A DNA stretch of 64,000 nucleotides, taken from positions 1 to 64,000 of the forward strand of contig NZ_BSNY01000026.1 in assembly GCF_030160235.1 (NCBI RefSeq). The letters are read 5' to 3'. The DNA is from Mesorhizobium huakuii (GTDB taxonomy: Bacteria; Pseudomonadota; Alphaproteobacteria; Rhizobiales; Rhizobiaceae). Numbering within the stretch: the first letter of the stretch is position 1; each line of letters starts with the position of its first letter. The notes beneath the pieces are model-generated. The model saw nothing but the letters and a program-made list of their open reading frames with translations. It did not search any database and had not been told where the DNA came from. The position numbers and the translations under genes were made by a program. Shown piece after piece: positions 41,101 through 49,805 of the stretch.

Positions 41101-41584
41101 GCAGCCAGGCCTCGACGATCTCGATAAAGGCGAGGTCGGCCTGATTGCGATCCATCACACTGGCGCCCGGATCGATATCAGCCTCGACCGGATAGGGCTT
41201 GATCAGGCGCTGGCAGAAGCCGTGGATGGTCGAGCAGGTGATCTCGTCTATCGCGGCGCTCGCTGCCGCGAGATAGGCTTTCTGCGTGTCCGACAGACCG
41301 CCGAGCAAGGCGATCCGCAGTTCGGGCGGAATTTGTCCGGCGGAGAGGTCGCTGACGAAGTCTCGCACACGGATCAGAAGCTCGCTGGCCGCCAATTCCG
41401 TAAACGTCACCGCCGCGATGGATTTGGGCGCGATGCCTTCGGCCAGCATGACCGCAATGCGACCAGCCATGACAGCCGTCTTGCCGGACCCAGCGCCAGC
41501 CTCGACCAAGATCGAGCGATCATGCACACTGATCGCGTTGCGGCGGGCCGCGTCATCGCGAAGGTCTTTCGTTACAGCAGTCAT
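38180..41584 (-). CDS. UvrD/AddA-like helicase-nuclease
   Basis: 1134 residues. SF1A motifs: EAGAGSGKT (Lys35), TFTELAASEL, VDEFQDTDPLQ, VGDPKQAIYRFRGAD, TMHAAKGLEWPIV and YVAATRARELL. The C-terminal nuclease domain has VVVDWKSD (Asp1080, Lys1082) as in AddA. The start overlaps the AddB-like stop (TAATG). Classical AddA of rhizobia is a core gene in another context, so this copy, beside an extra SF2 helicase, looks like a defence paralogue that resects DNA ends. Confidence 0.9.
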   Translation of the reverse strand: MTAVTKDLRDDAARRNAISVHDRSILVEAGAGSGKTAVMAGRIAVMLAEGIAPKSIAAVTFTELAASELLIRVRDFVSDLSAGQIPPELRIALLGGLSDTQKAYLAAASAAIDEITCSTIHGFCQRLIKPYPVEADIDPGASVMDRNQADLAFIEIVEAWLREQLSGGEGGIIAEMVLQNPGETVGLIHKIVANLRRRRTVSAPAVTPLAPHLQTFLTAADFFAEFIRTAPAVEEETATIAERFAEMAQALDDASVAETPAGLVRLLVSQPHRDLCNKSGAFSAFKKKGKWVDAARREGLTKADGERLNTAAEGHYVACCEAWQTMLQNAASRVLADLIAQVQPVLHRFRDHKRSAALLDFDDLIFAARGLLRDHDDVCRSLATRFAHVLVDEFQDTDPLQTEIFWRLCGEPPADGSTTDWSAFQIRPGALFLVGDPKQAIYRFRGADVSAYVRAREAFLAQNPDSVLSISTNFRSCAPILTYVNERFETLLSSEGQPGFTALDPFHSDRGEALCVAALDVVVADENGKATAEQQRDAEAEAVAEMCARLIGSEMILDRRSGASRVCRPGDIALLAPTGSDLWRYEEALERHGIPVATQAGKGLFRRQEIQDLIALTRVLADRRDTLALGALLRGPLVGLTEEEVLDIIWALPRSEDYPDALPRLDLGVDASGIEHTLARTTIEKLQALYRRTNSTTPHNLLSQAVDVMRVRPILLERHRGQAERALANVDLYLSLTSAFAVRGLRAFAETMTAAWTDESRAVEGRPDAQEEAIALYTMHAAKGLEWPIVVPVNTMTGIMAPESAVTDRDSDIFYCPVFGVRPVGYDDARDAEKAELDRERIRLWYVAATRARELLVLPRLDAAPSKSAWISLLDPSLGELPALALSHLSPDVGAAPDGQSNPQTREIFAAEAAAITDRHRRLTWLAPSRDETSIGPVVTPEAAEIWAASDAGQPRDDATRASVQGGRERGLILHKLFEEALTGETPDDVASLTERAQVLIAAIDKPVVDDPAQGLSPVELAGCVARTLALPEIAELRPTLAPEFPVYASAFVDDLEQATAGIADAISFGPDGKPQVVVDWKSDVQPSPEAIEHYRAQVRNYLDMTGTQRGLIVLVTSGEILTVAPSPVAAVAA

Positions 41585-44244
41585 TACTGCGCTTCCCAGA
41601 CTTGTGCGGCGTTGCCAAACAGTTCGGTCGCGGCCGAGAGCTTGCGCTTGCAATAGGTGGCGCCCGCGTTCGCCGGCAGCGCAAAGGCCAAGTCGTCATA
41701 GGTCCCGCCCGTATCCGGTCCGATGAGGGCGTTGCCAGCCGTCAGATTGATGCGCGCCGCCTGGAGATATCCGGTGATCTCAACCAGCGTAGCTTCGGGA
41801 TCGTCGAGTTGCAGGTCGATTTGATCGCGCGGATAGAGCAGCGACGCGCTAATCGAGACATCCGCGCCAAGCAACGCCTTCACGGCAAAAGCGTAGAGGC
41901 AGCGCTGCAATTCCCGGCCGCCGTCTAGGCCGATGTTGTCCTTCGGTGGCCTGCCGGTCTTGTAGTCGCGGACCAGGACGCGCTTTCCATCGCCTGAGAT
42001 GTCGAGACGATCGATGTAGCCGGCAATGCGAAACCCGGCGTCGGGGATTTCGACGACCGTTGCCGAATCCCACGGGCTGTCGGCGGCCGATTTGGAGCTA
42101 CTCCCGCCAAACGCAACTTCGCCATATGACCGGGCGTTCGGCAGGCGCTCATCACCATAAGTCAGCGCGCGGCTGGTGAGCAGGCGCGCTTCGTCCAGCG
42201 TCCGCCGCCAGATGACAGCGGGCGGGACGGCGCGTTCACTTTCCCAGACACACGAAACCTCGTCGGCAGCGTTCTGCACCGCCGCTGCGATCTGGTTTTC
42301 GTCGGCATTGGCGAGGCCACCTGCCGCTTCCACCTTCTGGAGCGCGAGGTCGAGCGTCATGTGGACGAGGTCGCCAATGCCGAGCGAATCGAGAACCAGA
42401 GGATCGGTCCCGCTCTCAGGCATCCGCAAGTGCATCCCGTATTTCCAGAGGAAGCCGAGCGGGCTTCGCAGAAGGAGCTTGAGCGAACTGGCCGACTGCG
42501 TTCGTGCCAGGATGGTCAGCAGGAGAGGATGGTCCGCCCGAACCAGGCCGTCGTGCGGCGTGATCTCCTTGCGGTGCCAGTTGCGCCAGCATGTCGTCGC
42601 GGTGATCGCCTGCGGTTCATGCGCAAACTCTTGCGGACGCGCCATCAGCCGGTCGGTTTCGCTGAAAGCGTGGAGCGGGACCGCATTGCGCCGGATGTAG
42701 GTCTCGCCAGCGTGATCGCCAAGCAGAGAACTGCGCCCGAGAAGTCTGCCTTCGCTGTCGCGGCGAGACCGCGAGAGAATGATCTGGCGCTCGGTCGTCG
42801 CGAGAATGGTTTCGAAATCCCGCCGGTCGGCCGCGCCGACCGGGAGCGGATCGAGTTCGACGGTCGGAATGATGTGATCGGAGATCAGGCGATCTTCCGA
42901 AATGCCGCGCGGCCAACGCGCCGAGTTGAGACCGACCAGCCGAACGAACCGGCGCGGCGACGCAGCCAACGCGCTGGCCGGCATCCAGGCGACGGAGACG
43001 CAAGCCTCGAGGCCGTCATCCTGTTTCAAGGTTTCAAGTGTCGAGTCGAGCGATCCGGAGGGACCGGCCAAAAGCGCCTTGCGCCAGATCGCCAGCGCAC
43101 GACCGTTGAGAAGCGCGGCGCCGATTTCCTCGGCGGCGACGTGACCCTTGGCGAGGAGCGCGACGACGGTGCGCAGTGTCGCAGCGTGATCCTGCGCGTC
43201 GGGCCAGTCAGCCGGCGTTAAGCGATCGAGTAAGCGCATCCAGGCGGTGGCAGAGGCCAGCGGCGCGTCCGAGGGCAGGATGCGCATCCAGCCCTGGGGC
43301 AAGGTCTGGAACGGGCCCGCCTCCGATCCGCAAAGCGCAGCCAGACGGCGCATACGGGTCTGCGACAGGCCTCGGATGAGGATGTCGGCGAGCGCAGCGG
43401 CGGCTTGGCCCTCGCGCGATGTCGTAACCTTGATCCCGTGAACGAAGTGCAGATCGAGATTGGCCTCGGCGCGAAGTGAGAGGAAGTGGTCATCATATTC
43501 GGCCGTCGAGGCGCCTGCGATGGCGATGTCCGCCGGCTGGGCCTCGCCGGTGGCCAACAGGCTGCGCGCCCAGCGGACGGCTTCAATGGCCTCATGATAG
43601 GCCGTGGCCGCGCTGACGGCGTTGATGGCGGGCGTTTGGGGACCCGTCCGGTTGACGGCCACGTCCGTTGCTTCGAGCCACGCGGGCGTGGGACGCGGTC
43701 CCGCTCTCCAGGTCACCGCAGTATGCGCGGTCAGCGCCTGAAGGAGCGGTCGCCAGCAGGGCGAAAGCTCGGTGATACCCACGATCTCGACCGGACCAAT
43801 TACGGCCTTGGCGTGACCAAGGTGCAGAATGGCCGCAGCGACGAGATCGATCGGGCGCATCATCCCCGGTGGCAGTTGCGCCAGTACCGCGGTTTCAAGC
43901 CGCGCGATGGAGTCGAGGCGGGGATGATCCCCCGCGCGCGCCGCCAGGTCGATTCCCGCCCGCCACACCTTGTGAAGGGTGTCGGCCGATGCATCGACCA
44001 TCCCGGGAAGCAGTTTGATGCTTTCCAATTCGCCGAGCGGGGTGGATGGCAAGACAGCCTGTATCGCGCCGCGCAAACTCTCATCGTCGATCGGCCTGGC
44101 GAACCCGCCGGCGAGGCGAACCGCCAATTGTTCGAACGACATAATCTGCATGCCATGTTGGCGACGCCGCGCGGCGTCGAGGCGAATCTCGCGCGCCGCG
44201 ATTCGGCCATGGGCGACGATGGTCCGTCGATCTGACATGCTCAT
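41584..44244 (-). CDS. AddB/RecB-like PD-(D/E)XK nuclease
   Basis: 886 residues. The C-terminal part is a RecB-type nuclease with VRDYKTGR (Asp760, Lys762) preceded by FRIAGYIDRLDI. The N-terminal ~550 residues resemble the inactive helicase-like body of AddB (RFVRLVGLNSARWPRGISED; ATTERQIILSRSRRDSEGRL). It shares a TAATG overlap with the AddA-like gene and would form a two-subunit helicase-nuclease with it. Start ATG 44244 has GGGGGAAGA upstream. Confidence 0.82.
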   Translation of the reverse strand: MSMSDRRTIVAHGRIAAREIRLDAARRRQHGMQIMSFEQLAVRLAGGFARPIDDESLRGAIQAVLPSTPLGELESIKLLPGMVDASADTLHKVWRAGIDLAARAGDHPRLDSIARLETAVLAQLPPGMMRPIDLVAAAILHLGHAKAVIGPVEIVGITELSPCWRPLLQALTAHTAVTWRAGPRPTPAWLEATDVAVNRTGPQTPAINAVSAATAYHEAIEAVRWARSLLATGEAQPADIAIAGASTAEYDDHFLSLRAEANLDLHFVHGIKVTTSREGQAAAALADILIRGLSQTRMRRLAALCGSEAGPFQTLPQGWMRILPSDAPLASATAWMRLLDRLTPADWPDAQDHAATLRTVVALLAKGHVAAEEIGAALLNGRALAIWRKALLAGPSGSLDSTLETLKQDDGLEACVSVAWMPASALAASPRRFVRLVGLNSARWPRGISEDRLISDHIIPTVELDPLPVGAADRRDFETILATTERQIILSRSRRDSEGRLLGRSSLLGDHAGETYIRRNAVPLHAFSETDRLMARPQEFAHEPQAITATTCWRNWHRKEITPHDGLVRADHPLLLTILARTQSASSLKLLLRSPLGFLWKYGMHLRMPESGTDPLVLDSLGIGDLVHMTLDLALQKVEAAGGLANADENQIAAAVQNAADEVSCVWESERAVPPAVIWRRTLDEARLLTSRALTYGDERLPNARSYGEVAFGGSSSKSAADSPWDSATVVEIPDAGFRIAGYIDRLDISGDGKRVLVRDYKTGRPPKDNIGLDGGRELQRCLYAFAVKALLGADVSISASLLYPRDQIDLQLDDPEATLVEITGYLQAARINLTAGNALIGPDTGGTYDDLAFALPANAGATYCKRKLSAATELFGNAAQVWEAQ

Positions 44245-44261
44245 GGCCGATCTTCCCCCAG

Positions 44262-44405
44262 TTACTTCTTGTTGGGACGCTGGGTGAGCGCCGAAGCGGC
44301 TGCGGACTTGGCCGCCTTGCTCGATTTCGGGTCGCGCAGCACCTGAGAAGCGGCGGTCGCCGCCTTCTTGCTGGTCACTTCGCCCCTGGAACCACGCTTT
44401 GTCAT
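44262..44405 (-). CDS. Small Ala/Lys/Ser-rich protein, 47 aa
   Basis: Begins at ATG 44405 after AGGAGA and reads MTKRGSRGEVTSKK, then VLRDPKSSKAAKSAA, ending TQRPNKK. It has no hydrophobic segment, is strongly basic and probably disordered or nucleic-acid-binding. Proteins with this TSKKAA...SKAAKSAA pattern occur as tiny conserved ORFs on mobile DNA, as far as I recall. It heads the minus arm, 17 bases before the AddB-like start. Confidence 0.7.
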   Translation of the reverse strand: MTKRGSRGEVTSKKAATAASQVLRDPKSSKAAKSAAASALTQRPNKK

Positions 44406-44522
44406 CGCATTCTCCTGTTGCCGGTCATGGTTCCGCTTGACGCGACTCCATGATGAGGATAGAAATTACACGGGTATTATAGATATGTCCATATACTTTT
44501 TATCTGCATGTGGAGAAACTGG
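44406..44522. promoter_or_regulatory. Divergent promoter/operator zone of the defence locus
   Basis: This 117-base AT-rich gap separates the starts of the two arms and must hold both promoters. Palindromic sites are ATATG-TC-CATAT (44483-44494) and a wider AGATA (44481-44485)/TATCT (44501-44505) pair, suited to a dimeric WYL regulator such as the one encoded at 44523. Binding is inferred from position. Confidence 0.55.
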
Positions 44523-45446
44523 ATGACGGAAGCGGTGGCGGGATTGAAGTGGGGCGTGGAGCGCCGCCTCGAATTCATCGAGTTCCGGCTCCTGTGGGAA
44601 GGTGGCGTCAATCGGTCCGATATCATTAACTCTTTCGGAGTTTCCGTCCCGCAGGCATCGAAGGATCTGACGCTCTATCAAGAGCGAGCCCCCGGAAATG
44701 TGGCGTATGACAAGAGCGCCAAGCGCTACATTGCGGCCGATGGATTCAAGCCGCAGTTCCTCAATCCCGATCCTGATGCATTCCTGTCTAGGTTACAGGC
44801 CGTGGTTGAAGGAGCGGACTGGCAACGGGACTCATGGATATCAGCAGCACCAGACGCAGATGTCGCCCTGACGCCGAAGCGTGATGTCGACGGTGATGTG
44901 TTACGGGCGGTTTTGAACGCCATCCGAAATCAGCGTTCAATCGAGATCATGTATCAATCGATGAACCCCCTGCGCCCCGATCCGAAATGGCGGCGCATAA
45001 CACCACACGCTTTCGGCTATGACGGATTTCGGTGGCACGCCCGTGCCTTCTGTCATCTGGAGGAAACGTTTAAGGACTTCCTCCTGCCGCGCATCCTGAA
45101 ATCACGCCGTGAGGATGAGCCCGGTGCGTCGGGTGAGGCCGATCACTTCTGGCATGAATACTATCCGTTGGAAATCGCGCCCCATCCTGCGCTTACGAGT
45201 TCGCAACAGGAAGTCGTGGCCAAGGATTACGGCATGAAAGGGCGCAAATGTGTTCTTCGGGTCCGCGTCGCGATGCTCTTTTATGTCATGAAAAGACTCG
45301 GGCTATTGAATGACGCTGTCAACGAAGATCCAAGAAGACAACACATCGTCCTGTTGAACGAGGCCGATGCAAAGCGGGTTTTAGAACTCGCAAATTCTGG
45401 TCGTATCGTTAGGGATGCTGCGGTGGGGCGGGAGACGGCCGGATGA
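44523..45446 (+). CDS. WYL-domain transcriptional regulator, BrxR/CapW-like
   Basis: Start ATG 44523 is chosen because GGAGA (44512-44516) lies at proper spacing; ATG 44508 lacks one. The 307-residue protein has an N-terminal winged helix (GGVNRSDIINSFGVSVPQAS), a WYL domain (HAFGYDGFRWHARAFC), and a C-terminal dimerisation segment. This architecture is that of the defence-locus repressors BrxR and CapW. It overlaps the first helicase gene by ATGA and sits next to the divergent operator, so autoregulation and control of both arms are likely. Confidence 0.88.
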   Translation: MTEAVAGLKWGVERRLEFIEFRLLWEGGVNRSDIINSFGVSVPQASKDLTLYQERAPGNVAYDKSAKRYIAADGFKPQFLNPDPDAFLSRLQAVVEGADWQRDSWISAAPDADVALTPKRDVDGDVLRAVLNAIRNQRSIEIMYQSMNPLRPDPKWRRITPHAFGYDGFRWHARAFCHLEETFKDFLLPRILKSRREDEPGASGEADHFWHEYYPLEIAPHPALTSSQQEVVAKDYGMKGRKCVLRVRVAMLFYVMKRLGLLNDAVNEDPRRQHIVLLNEADAKRVLELANSGRIVRDAAVGRETAG

Positions 45447-48400
45447 CCAGGCTTGAAGACATTCGCGGTGGCGCGCACGTGCGCGGAATTGCTCCGGGCC
45501 GCGGCGTCCAAATCGTATCGGTGGACTGGATCGGCGATCAGGCGATCAATGTGGTCTTCCGCGATCCGGAAGGCACCGTCGCCGAAAGCACGCTGTACCG
45601 GGACGACGAGCACCGCCTGGAGGTGGATGAGCGCGGACGAGCTTGGTCGTTCGACGCGGATGGTGGCCAGTTGCGACTGGTGACAGAGGCAAATCGCATC
45701 AAGCTCGCCCACTACTTCGATCCCTATCTTGCCATTCACACCAGTCTCATCGATCCGCTGCCGCACCAGATTTCCGCTGTCTACGGTGAAATGCTACCGC
45801 GCCAACCCTTGCGATTCTTGCTGGCCGATGATCCCGGCGCCGGGAAGACCATCATGGCTGGGCTGCTCATCAAGGAATTGATCGCGCGCAGCGATCTCGA
45901 GCGCTGTCTCGTGGTTGCCCCTGGCAGTTTAGTCGAGCAATGGCAGGACGAGTTGGGCGAAAAGTTCAATCTTGAGTTCGACATCCTCACCCGGGACATG
46001 ATTGAGAACTCCCGGTCCGGGAATCCTTTCGAAGATCGCAACAGGCTGATCGTTCGCCTCGACGTGCTCGCCCGCAATGAAGACCTGCAGGAGAAACTGA
46101 CGAAGGCGACGGAGTGGGACCTCATTATCTGTGATGAGGCCCATCGGATGTCGGCGACCTATTTCGGAGGCGAGGTCAAATACACAAAACGGTACCAGAT
46201 CGGACAAAAGCTCGGTGAACTCTGCCGGCATTTTCTCCTGATGTCGGCCACACCACACAACGGAAAGGAAGAGGACTTCCAGCTCTTCATGGCGCTCCTC
46301 GACGGCGATCGTTTCGAAGGCCGGTTCCGCGACGGCGTGCATTATGCCGACACGGGCGACATGATGAGGCGGTTGACCAAGGAAGAACTCCTTCGCTTTG
46401 ACGGTCGTCCTCTGTTCCCGGAGCGACGCGCCCGAACGGTCAAATACGAGCTTTCGGAGGGCGAGACCGCACTTTACTCGGCCGTGACCGAGTATGTCCG
46501 GACCGAGATGAACCGCGTGCAGCGCTTTGCTGACGATGGGAGGAAACGCAACAATGTCGGCTTCGCGCTCCAGATCCTGCAGCGACGGCTCGCTTCGTCA
46601 CCCGCCGCGATCTACCAATCATTGAAGCGTCGGCGGGAGCGGCTGGAGAACGATCTCGCCGAAGCCCGCCTGACCTCGAAGGGGCGCGGCGGAGGATTCG
46701 CAAGCATTGAAGGGAACGGCGACACCCTCCGAAACTTGGAGGAGCTTAGCCAGGAGGAGATAGACGAATTCGAGGATTTGATTTCCACCGGCGCGACCAC
46801 GGCAGAAACGGTCGAGCAGCTCGGCATGGAGGTCGGCACGCTCAAAAGGCTGGAGCAGATGGCGCTGTCCGTCGTCCAGTCCGGCGTCGACACGAAATGG
46901 TCGCAGCTCAATCGAATCCTTGACGACGACCTGATGACGGATGCCGCCGGCAACCGCCGCAAGCTGATCATCTTCACCGAGCCCAAGGACACGCTCCACT
47001 ATCTTGCCGACAAGATCCGCGGCCGCCTGGGCAATCCAGAGGCAGTCGAAGTGATCCATGGCGGCGTGTCTCGTGACGAGCGTAGGAAGGTCATCGAAAG
47101 GTTCATGCAGGACCGCGACCTGCTCGTCCTGGTGGCCAACGATGCAGCCGGCGAAGGTGTGAACCTTCAGCGCGGTCATCTGATGGTCAACTACGACCTG
47201 CCGTGGAATCCCAACAAGATCGAGCAGCGCTTCGGCCGAATCCACCGCATCGGCCAGACGGAAGTCTGCCATCTCTGGAATCTCGTTGCGGCGGATACGC
47301 GCGAGGGCGAGGTCTATGGCCGACTCTTGGAGAAGCTCGAGGCTGCTCGCGAGGCCCTTGGCGGTAGGGTCTATGACGTGCTTGGCGAATTGTTCCAAGG
47401 TGTTGCGCTGAAAGACCTCCTCTTCGAGGCGATCCAATATGGAGAGCAGGATGACGTGAAGGCGCGGTTGTTCAGGCAGGTCGACGGTGCCGTCGATCAA
47501 AAGCATCTTCTCGAGTTGCTGCAACGTCGGGCTTTGACGAACGACACGATGCCCGAGGCGCAGGTCCATGAACTTCGGTTGGAGATGGAACGCGCAGGCG
47601 CTCAGCGCCTGCAGCCGCATCATATACAGAGCTTCTTCATCGAAGCCTTCCAGCGGCTCGGGGGCCAGATCAGAAAGCGTGAGGAAGGGCGTTTCGAGAT
47701 AACTCATGTCCCACTTCGCGTACGCGAGCGTGATCGCCAGATCGGTATGGGCGCTCCGCTCCAGAAGAAATATGAGCGTATCTGTTTCGAAAAGGGGCGG
47801 ATCAATCAGCAGCCGGTCGCCAGCTTCGTGTGCCCAGGACACCCGTTGTTGGAGGCAGTCATTTCACTGATCCGCGAAGAGTACGACCATGTCCTGAAGC
47901 AAGGCGCCGTGCTCGTCGACGAGACCGACGACAGCCAGGACGTAACGGCAATCTTCCTGCTGGAACACAGTGTGCAGGACGGACGCCAGACGAGTCTCGG
48001 CAAGCCGCATATCGTGTCGCAGAAACTCCAGTTCACTGCCGTTCGTAAGAACGGGGAAGCACACGATGCAGGCATCGCGCCACATCTGAACCTGCGCGCC
48101 GCCTCGGCAGAGGAATCGGCGCTGGTGAAGAATGTTCTCGAACAGGACTGGTTGAGTTCCGATCTTGAAAAGACCGCGCTTCGATTCGCCACCGTAGACA
48201 TGGCGCAGCGCCACGTCGGCGAGGTGAAGGCACGGCGGCTTCCGGAAATTGCCAAGGTCGAGCAGGAAGTGAAGGCCCGGCTGGCGAAGGAGATCAACTA
48301 CTGGGACAACCGGGCCGCGGAATTGCGCGAGGAAGAGCGGGCTGGAAAGAAGACGCGACTGAACTGGCAGAACGCCCAGCGCCGCGCCGAGGATCTCGCC

Positions 48401-48934
48401 GAGCGACGCAAACGTCGGGAAGTTCTGTTGGAGCAGGAAAAGTTTATCGGCGCACAGCCGCCAAGGATTCGCGGTGGCATGGTGGTCATCCCGCGCGGGC
48501 TGCTGGGGTCGCTGCAGCCAGCGTCGGGTGTGGGCAAGGGCTTTTCTGAAGACCCAGTCGCTCGCCGCGAGATCGAGATCGCTGCGATGAATGCCGTGAT
48601 GGTCGCCGAACGCGCGCTCGGTAACGAACCGGATGACGTATCCGCGCAGAAGCTTGGGTACGACATCGCCTCGCGCGGCGCGAACCATATGCGGTTCATC
48701 GAAGTAAAGGGGCGGATCGACGGTGCCGACAATGTCATGATTACGCGGCAGGAGGTGATCACTTCGCTGCACGAGCCCGAGAAATTCATCCTGGCCGTCG
48801 TGCAGGTCGAAGCAGGATTCGCGCGCGAACCGATCTACGTACGCAGACCGTTCAGCCAGGAGCCTGAGTTCGGCATCACCGCAATCCAGGTCGACCTGAA
48901 GAAATTGCTCGAGAGGGGGGAAAGACCATCGTGA
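45443..48934 (+). CDS. SNF2-family helicase with C-terminal DUF3883-like nuclease motif
   Basis: 1163 residues. The N-terminal half is an SNF2/RapA-like translocase: DDPGAGKT (Lys135), DEAH (231-234), MSATPHN, VLVANDAAGEGVNLQ and FGRIHRIGQ. The C-terminal ~130 residues match DUF3883, with LGYDIASRG and IEVKGR (Glu1087, Lys1089), which resembles a PD-(D/E)XK endonuclease core. The arrangement suggests a motor that moves on DNA and a nuclease that cuts it. It resembles the SNF2 proteins of DISARM and related islands, but I see no DrmA or DrmB here. Confidence 0.88.
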   Translation: MTRLEDIRGGAHVRGIAPGRGVQIVSVDWIGDQAINVVFRDPEGTVAESTLYRDDEHRLEVDERGRAWSFDADGGQLRLVTEANRIKLAHYFDPYLAIHTSLIDPLPHQISAVYGEMLPRQPLRFLLADDPGAGKTIMAGLLIKELIARSDLERCLVVAPGSLVEQWQDELGEKFNLEFDILTRDMIENSRSGNPFEDRNRLIVRLDVLARNEDLQEKLTKATEWDLIICDEAHRMSATYFGGEVKYTKRYQIGQKLGELCRHFLLMSATPHNGKEEDFQLFMALLDGDRFEGRFRDGVHYADTGDMMRRLTKEELLRFDGRPLFPERRARTVKYELSEGETALYSAVTEYVRTEMNRVQRFADDGRKRNNVGFALQILQRRLASSPAAIYQSLKRRRERLENDLAEARLTSKGRGGGFASIEGNGDTLRNLEELSQEEIDEFEDLISTGATTAETVEQLGMEVGTLKRLEQMALSVVQSGVDTKWSQLNRILDDDLMTDAAGNRRKLIIFTEPKDTLHYLADKIRGRLGNPEAVEVIHGGVSRDERRKVIERFMQDRDLLVLVANDAAGEGVNLQRGHLMVNYDLPWNPNKIEQRFGRIHRIGQTEVCHLWNLVAADTREGEVYGRLLEKLEAAREALGGRVYDVLGELFQGVALKDLLFEAIQYGEQDDVKARLFRQVDGAVDQKHLLELLQRRALTNDTMPEAQVHELRLEMERAGAQRLQPHHIQSFFIEAFQRLGGQIRKREEGRFEITHVPLRVRERDRQIGMGAPLQKKYERICFEKGRINQQPVASFVCPGHPLLEAVISLIREEYDHVLKQGAVLVDETDDSQDVTAIFLLEHSVQDGRQTSLGKPHIVSQKLQFTAVRKNGEAHDAGIAPHLNLRAASAEESALVKNVLEQDWLSSDLEKTALRFATVDMAQRHVGEVKARRLPEIAKVEQEVKARLAKEINYWDNRAAELREEERAGKKTRLNWQNAQRRAEDLAERRKRREVLLEQEKFIGAQPPRIRGGMVVIPRGLLGSLQPASGVGKGFSEDPVARREIEIAAMNAVMVAERALGNEPDDVSAQKLGYDIASRGANHMRFIEVKGRIDGADNVMITRQEVITSLHEPEKFILAVVQVEAGFAREPIYVRRPFSQEPEFGITAIQVDLKKLLERGERPS

Positions 48935-49788
48935 ATGTCACCAAGGGGCTGATCATTGACGATCCTTGGATCGGCTACATCCTGGATGGATCCAAGACTT
49001 GGGAGATGCGGTCCAGGACATGGGGACACCGTGGCTGGATCGGACTGATCCGGAAGGGAACTGGAGCAGTATGGGCTGTTGCCCGTCTGGTGGACGTGGG
49101 CGCCCCGTTGTCGGAGGAGGAAATGATTGCATCCTTTGACAAGCACCGAATCCCTCCTGACATGATCCGCAGCGGCGCCGTCGCGAAGTGGACCACGCCG
49201 TGGAAGCTGGCTGATGTCCGCAAACTCTCGTCGCCTGTTCCGTATCGTCACAAGTCTGGCGCTGTGACCCAGGTGGACTTGGACGCTGAGACATCGGATG
49301 GGATTGCCCGCCAGTTGGCAGACCGTTCTGTAGACATTGGGAAACCTCAGCCAGCCAGCACGGCTGCTGCCGGGAACTGGGTTTCGAAGTCGAACGCGCC
49401 TGTTCAACCTGCTCCCGCACCGAAAAAAGTGTTTCCGGCCAATGTGGCTCCTCCCAAGTTCCACAATGGCGGTGGTCGGCTGATTGGCGAGTGCGAGGTC
49501 ACCGATGGCGCACTGAAGAATAGCTATATCCGGCTGACCAAGCTGATGGACAAGTTTCCACGTGATGCAATCGGTGGTAGCAACGACTCGACAACTGCAA
49601 GGCGCGAACTGATCGTGGACTGGGGCGGGCCGGAGCTGGTTCGAACAGACCTCGACGGACAGAAAAAATTCTTTCGCCGTAGGGGTTGGGTTGGCGACTT
49701 TTATAAGCTCAATCGTGCCAAAGCTGGTGACAAGGTGCGGATCGAAGAGGCAGCGGCCTACCGATATTGCATCAGCCTAGTAAGGTAG
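48931..49788 (+). CDS. ASCH-domain protein with B3-like C-terminal domain
   Basis: 285 residues starting at GTG 48931, which overlaps the helicase stop. Residues ~1-105 are an ASCH (PUA-like) domain (GLIIDDPWIGYILDGSKTWE; GWIGLIRKGTG). A Pro/Ala linker follows. Residues ~185-285 have the pattern of a B3-like/EcoRII-N DNA-binding barrel (SYIRLTKLMDKFPRDAIGG; FFRRRGWVGDFYKLN; AGDKVRIEE). ASCH/PUA folds often read modified bases, so a reader of methylated or foreign DNA is a plausible role. The B3 assignment is by pattern only. Confidence 0.75.
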   Translation: MNVTKGLIIDDPWIGYILDGSKTWEMRSRTWGHRGWIGLIRKGTGAVWAVARLVDVGAPLSEEEMIASFDKHRIPPDMIRSGAVAKWTTPWKLADVRKLSSPVPYRHKSGAVTQVDLDAETSDGIARQLADRSVDIGKPQPASTAAAGNWVSKSNAPVQPAPAPKKVFPANVAPPKFHNGGGRLIGECEVTDGALKNSYIRLTKLMDKFPRDAIGGSNDSTTARRELIVDWGGPELVRTDLDGQKKFFRRRGWVGDFYKLNRAKAGDKVRIEEAAAYRYCISLVR

Positions 49789-49805
49789 CCGGCAGGGGAG
49801 AATTT

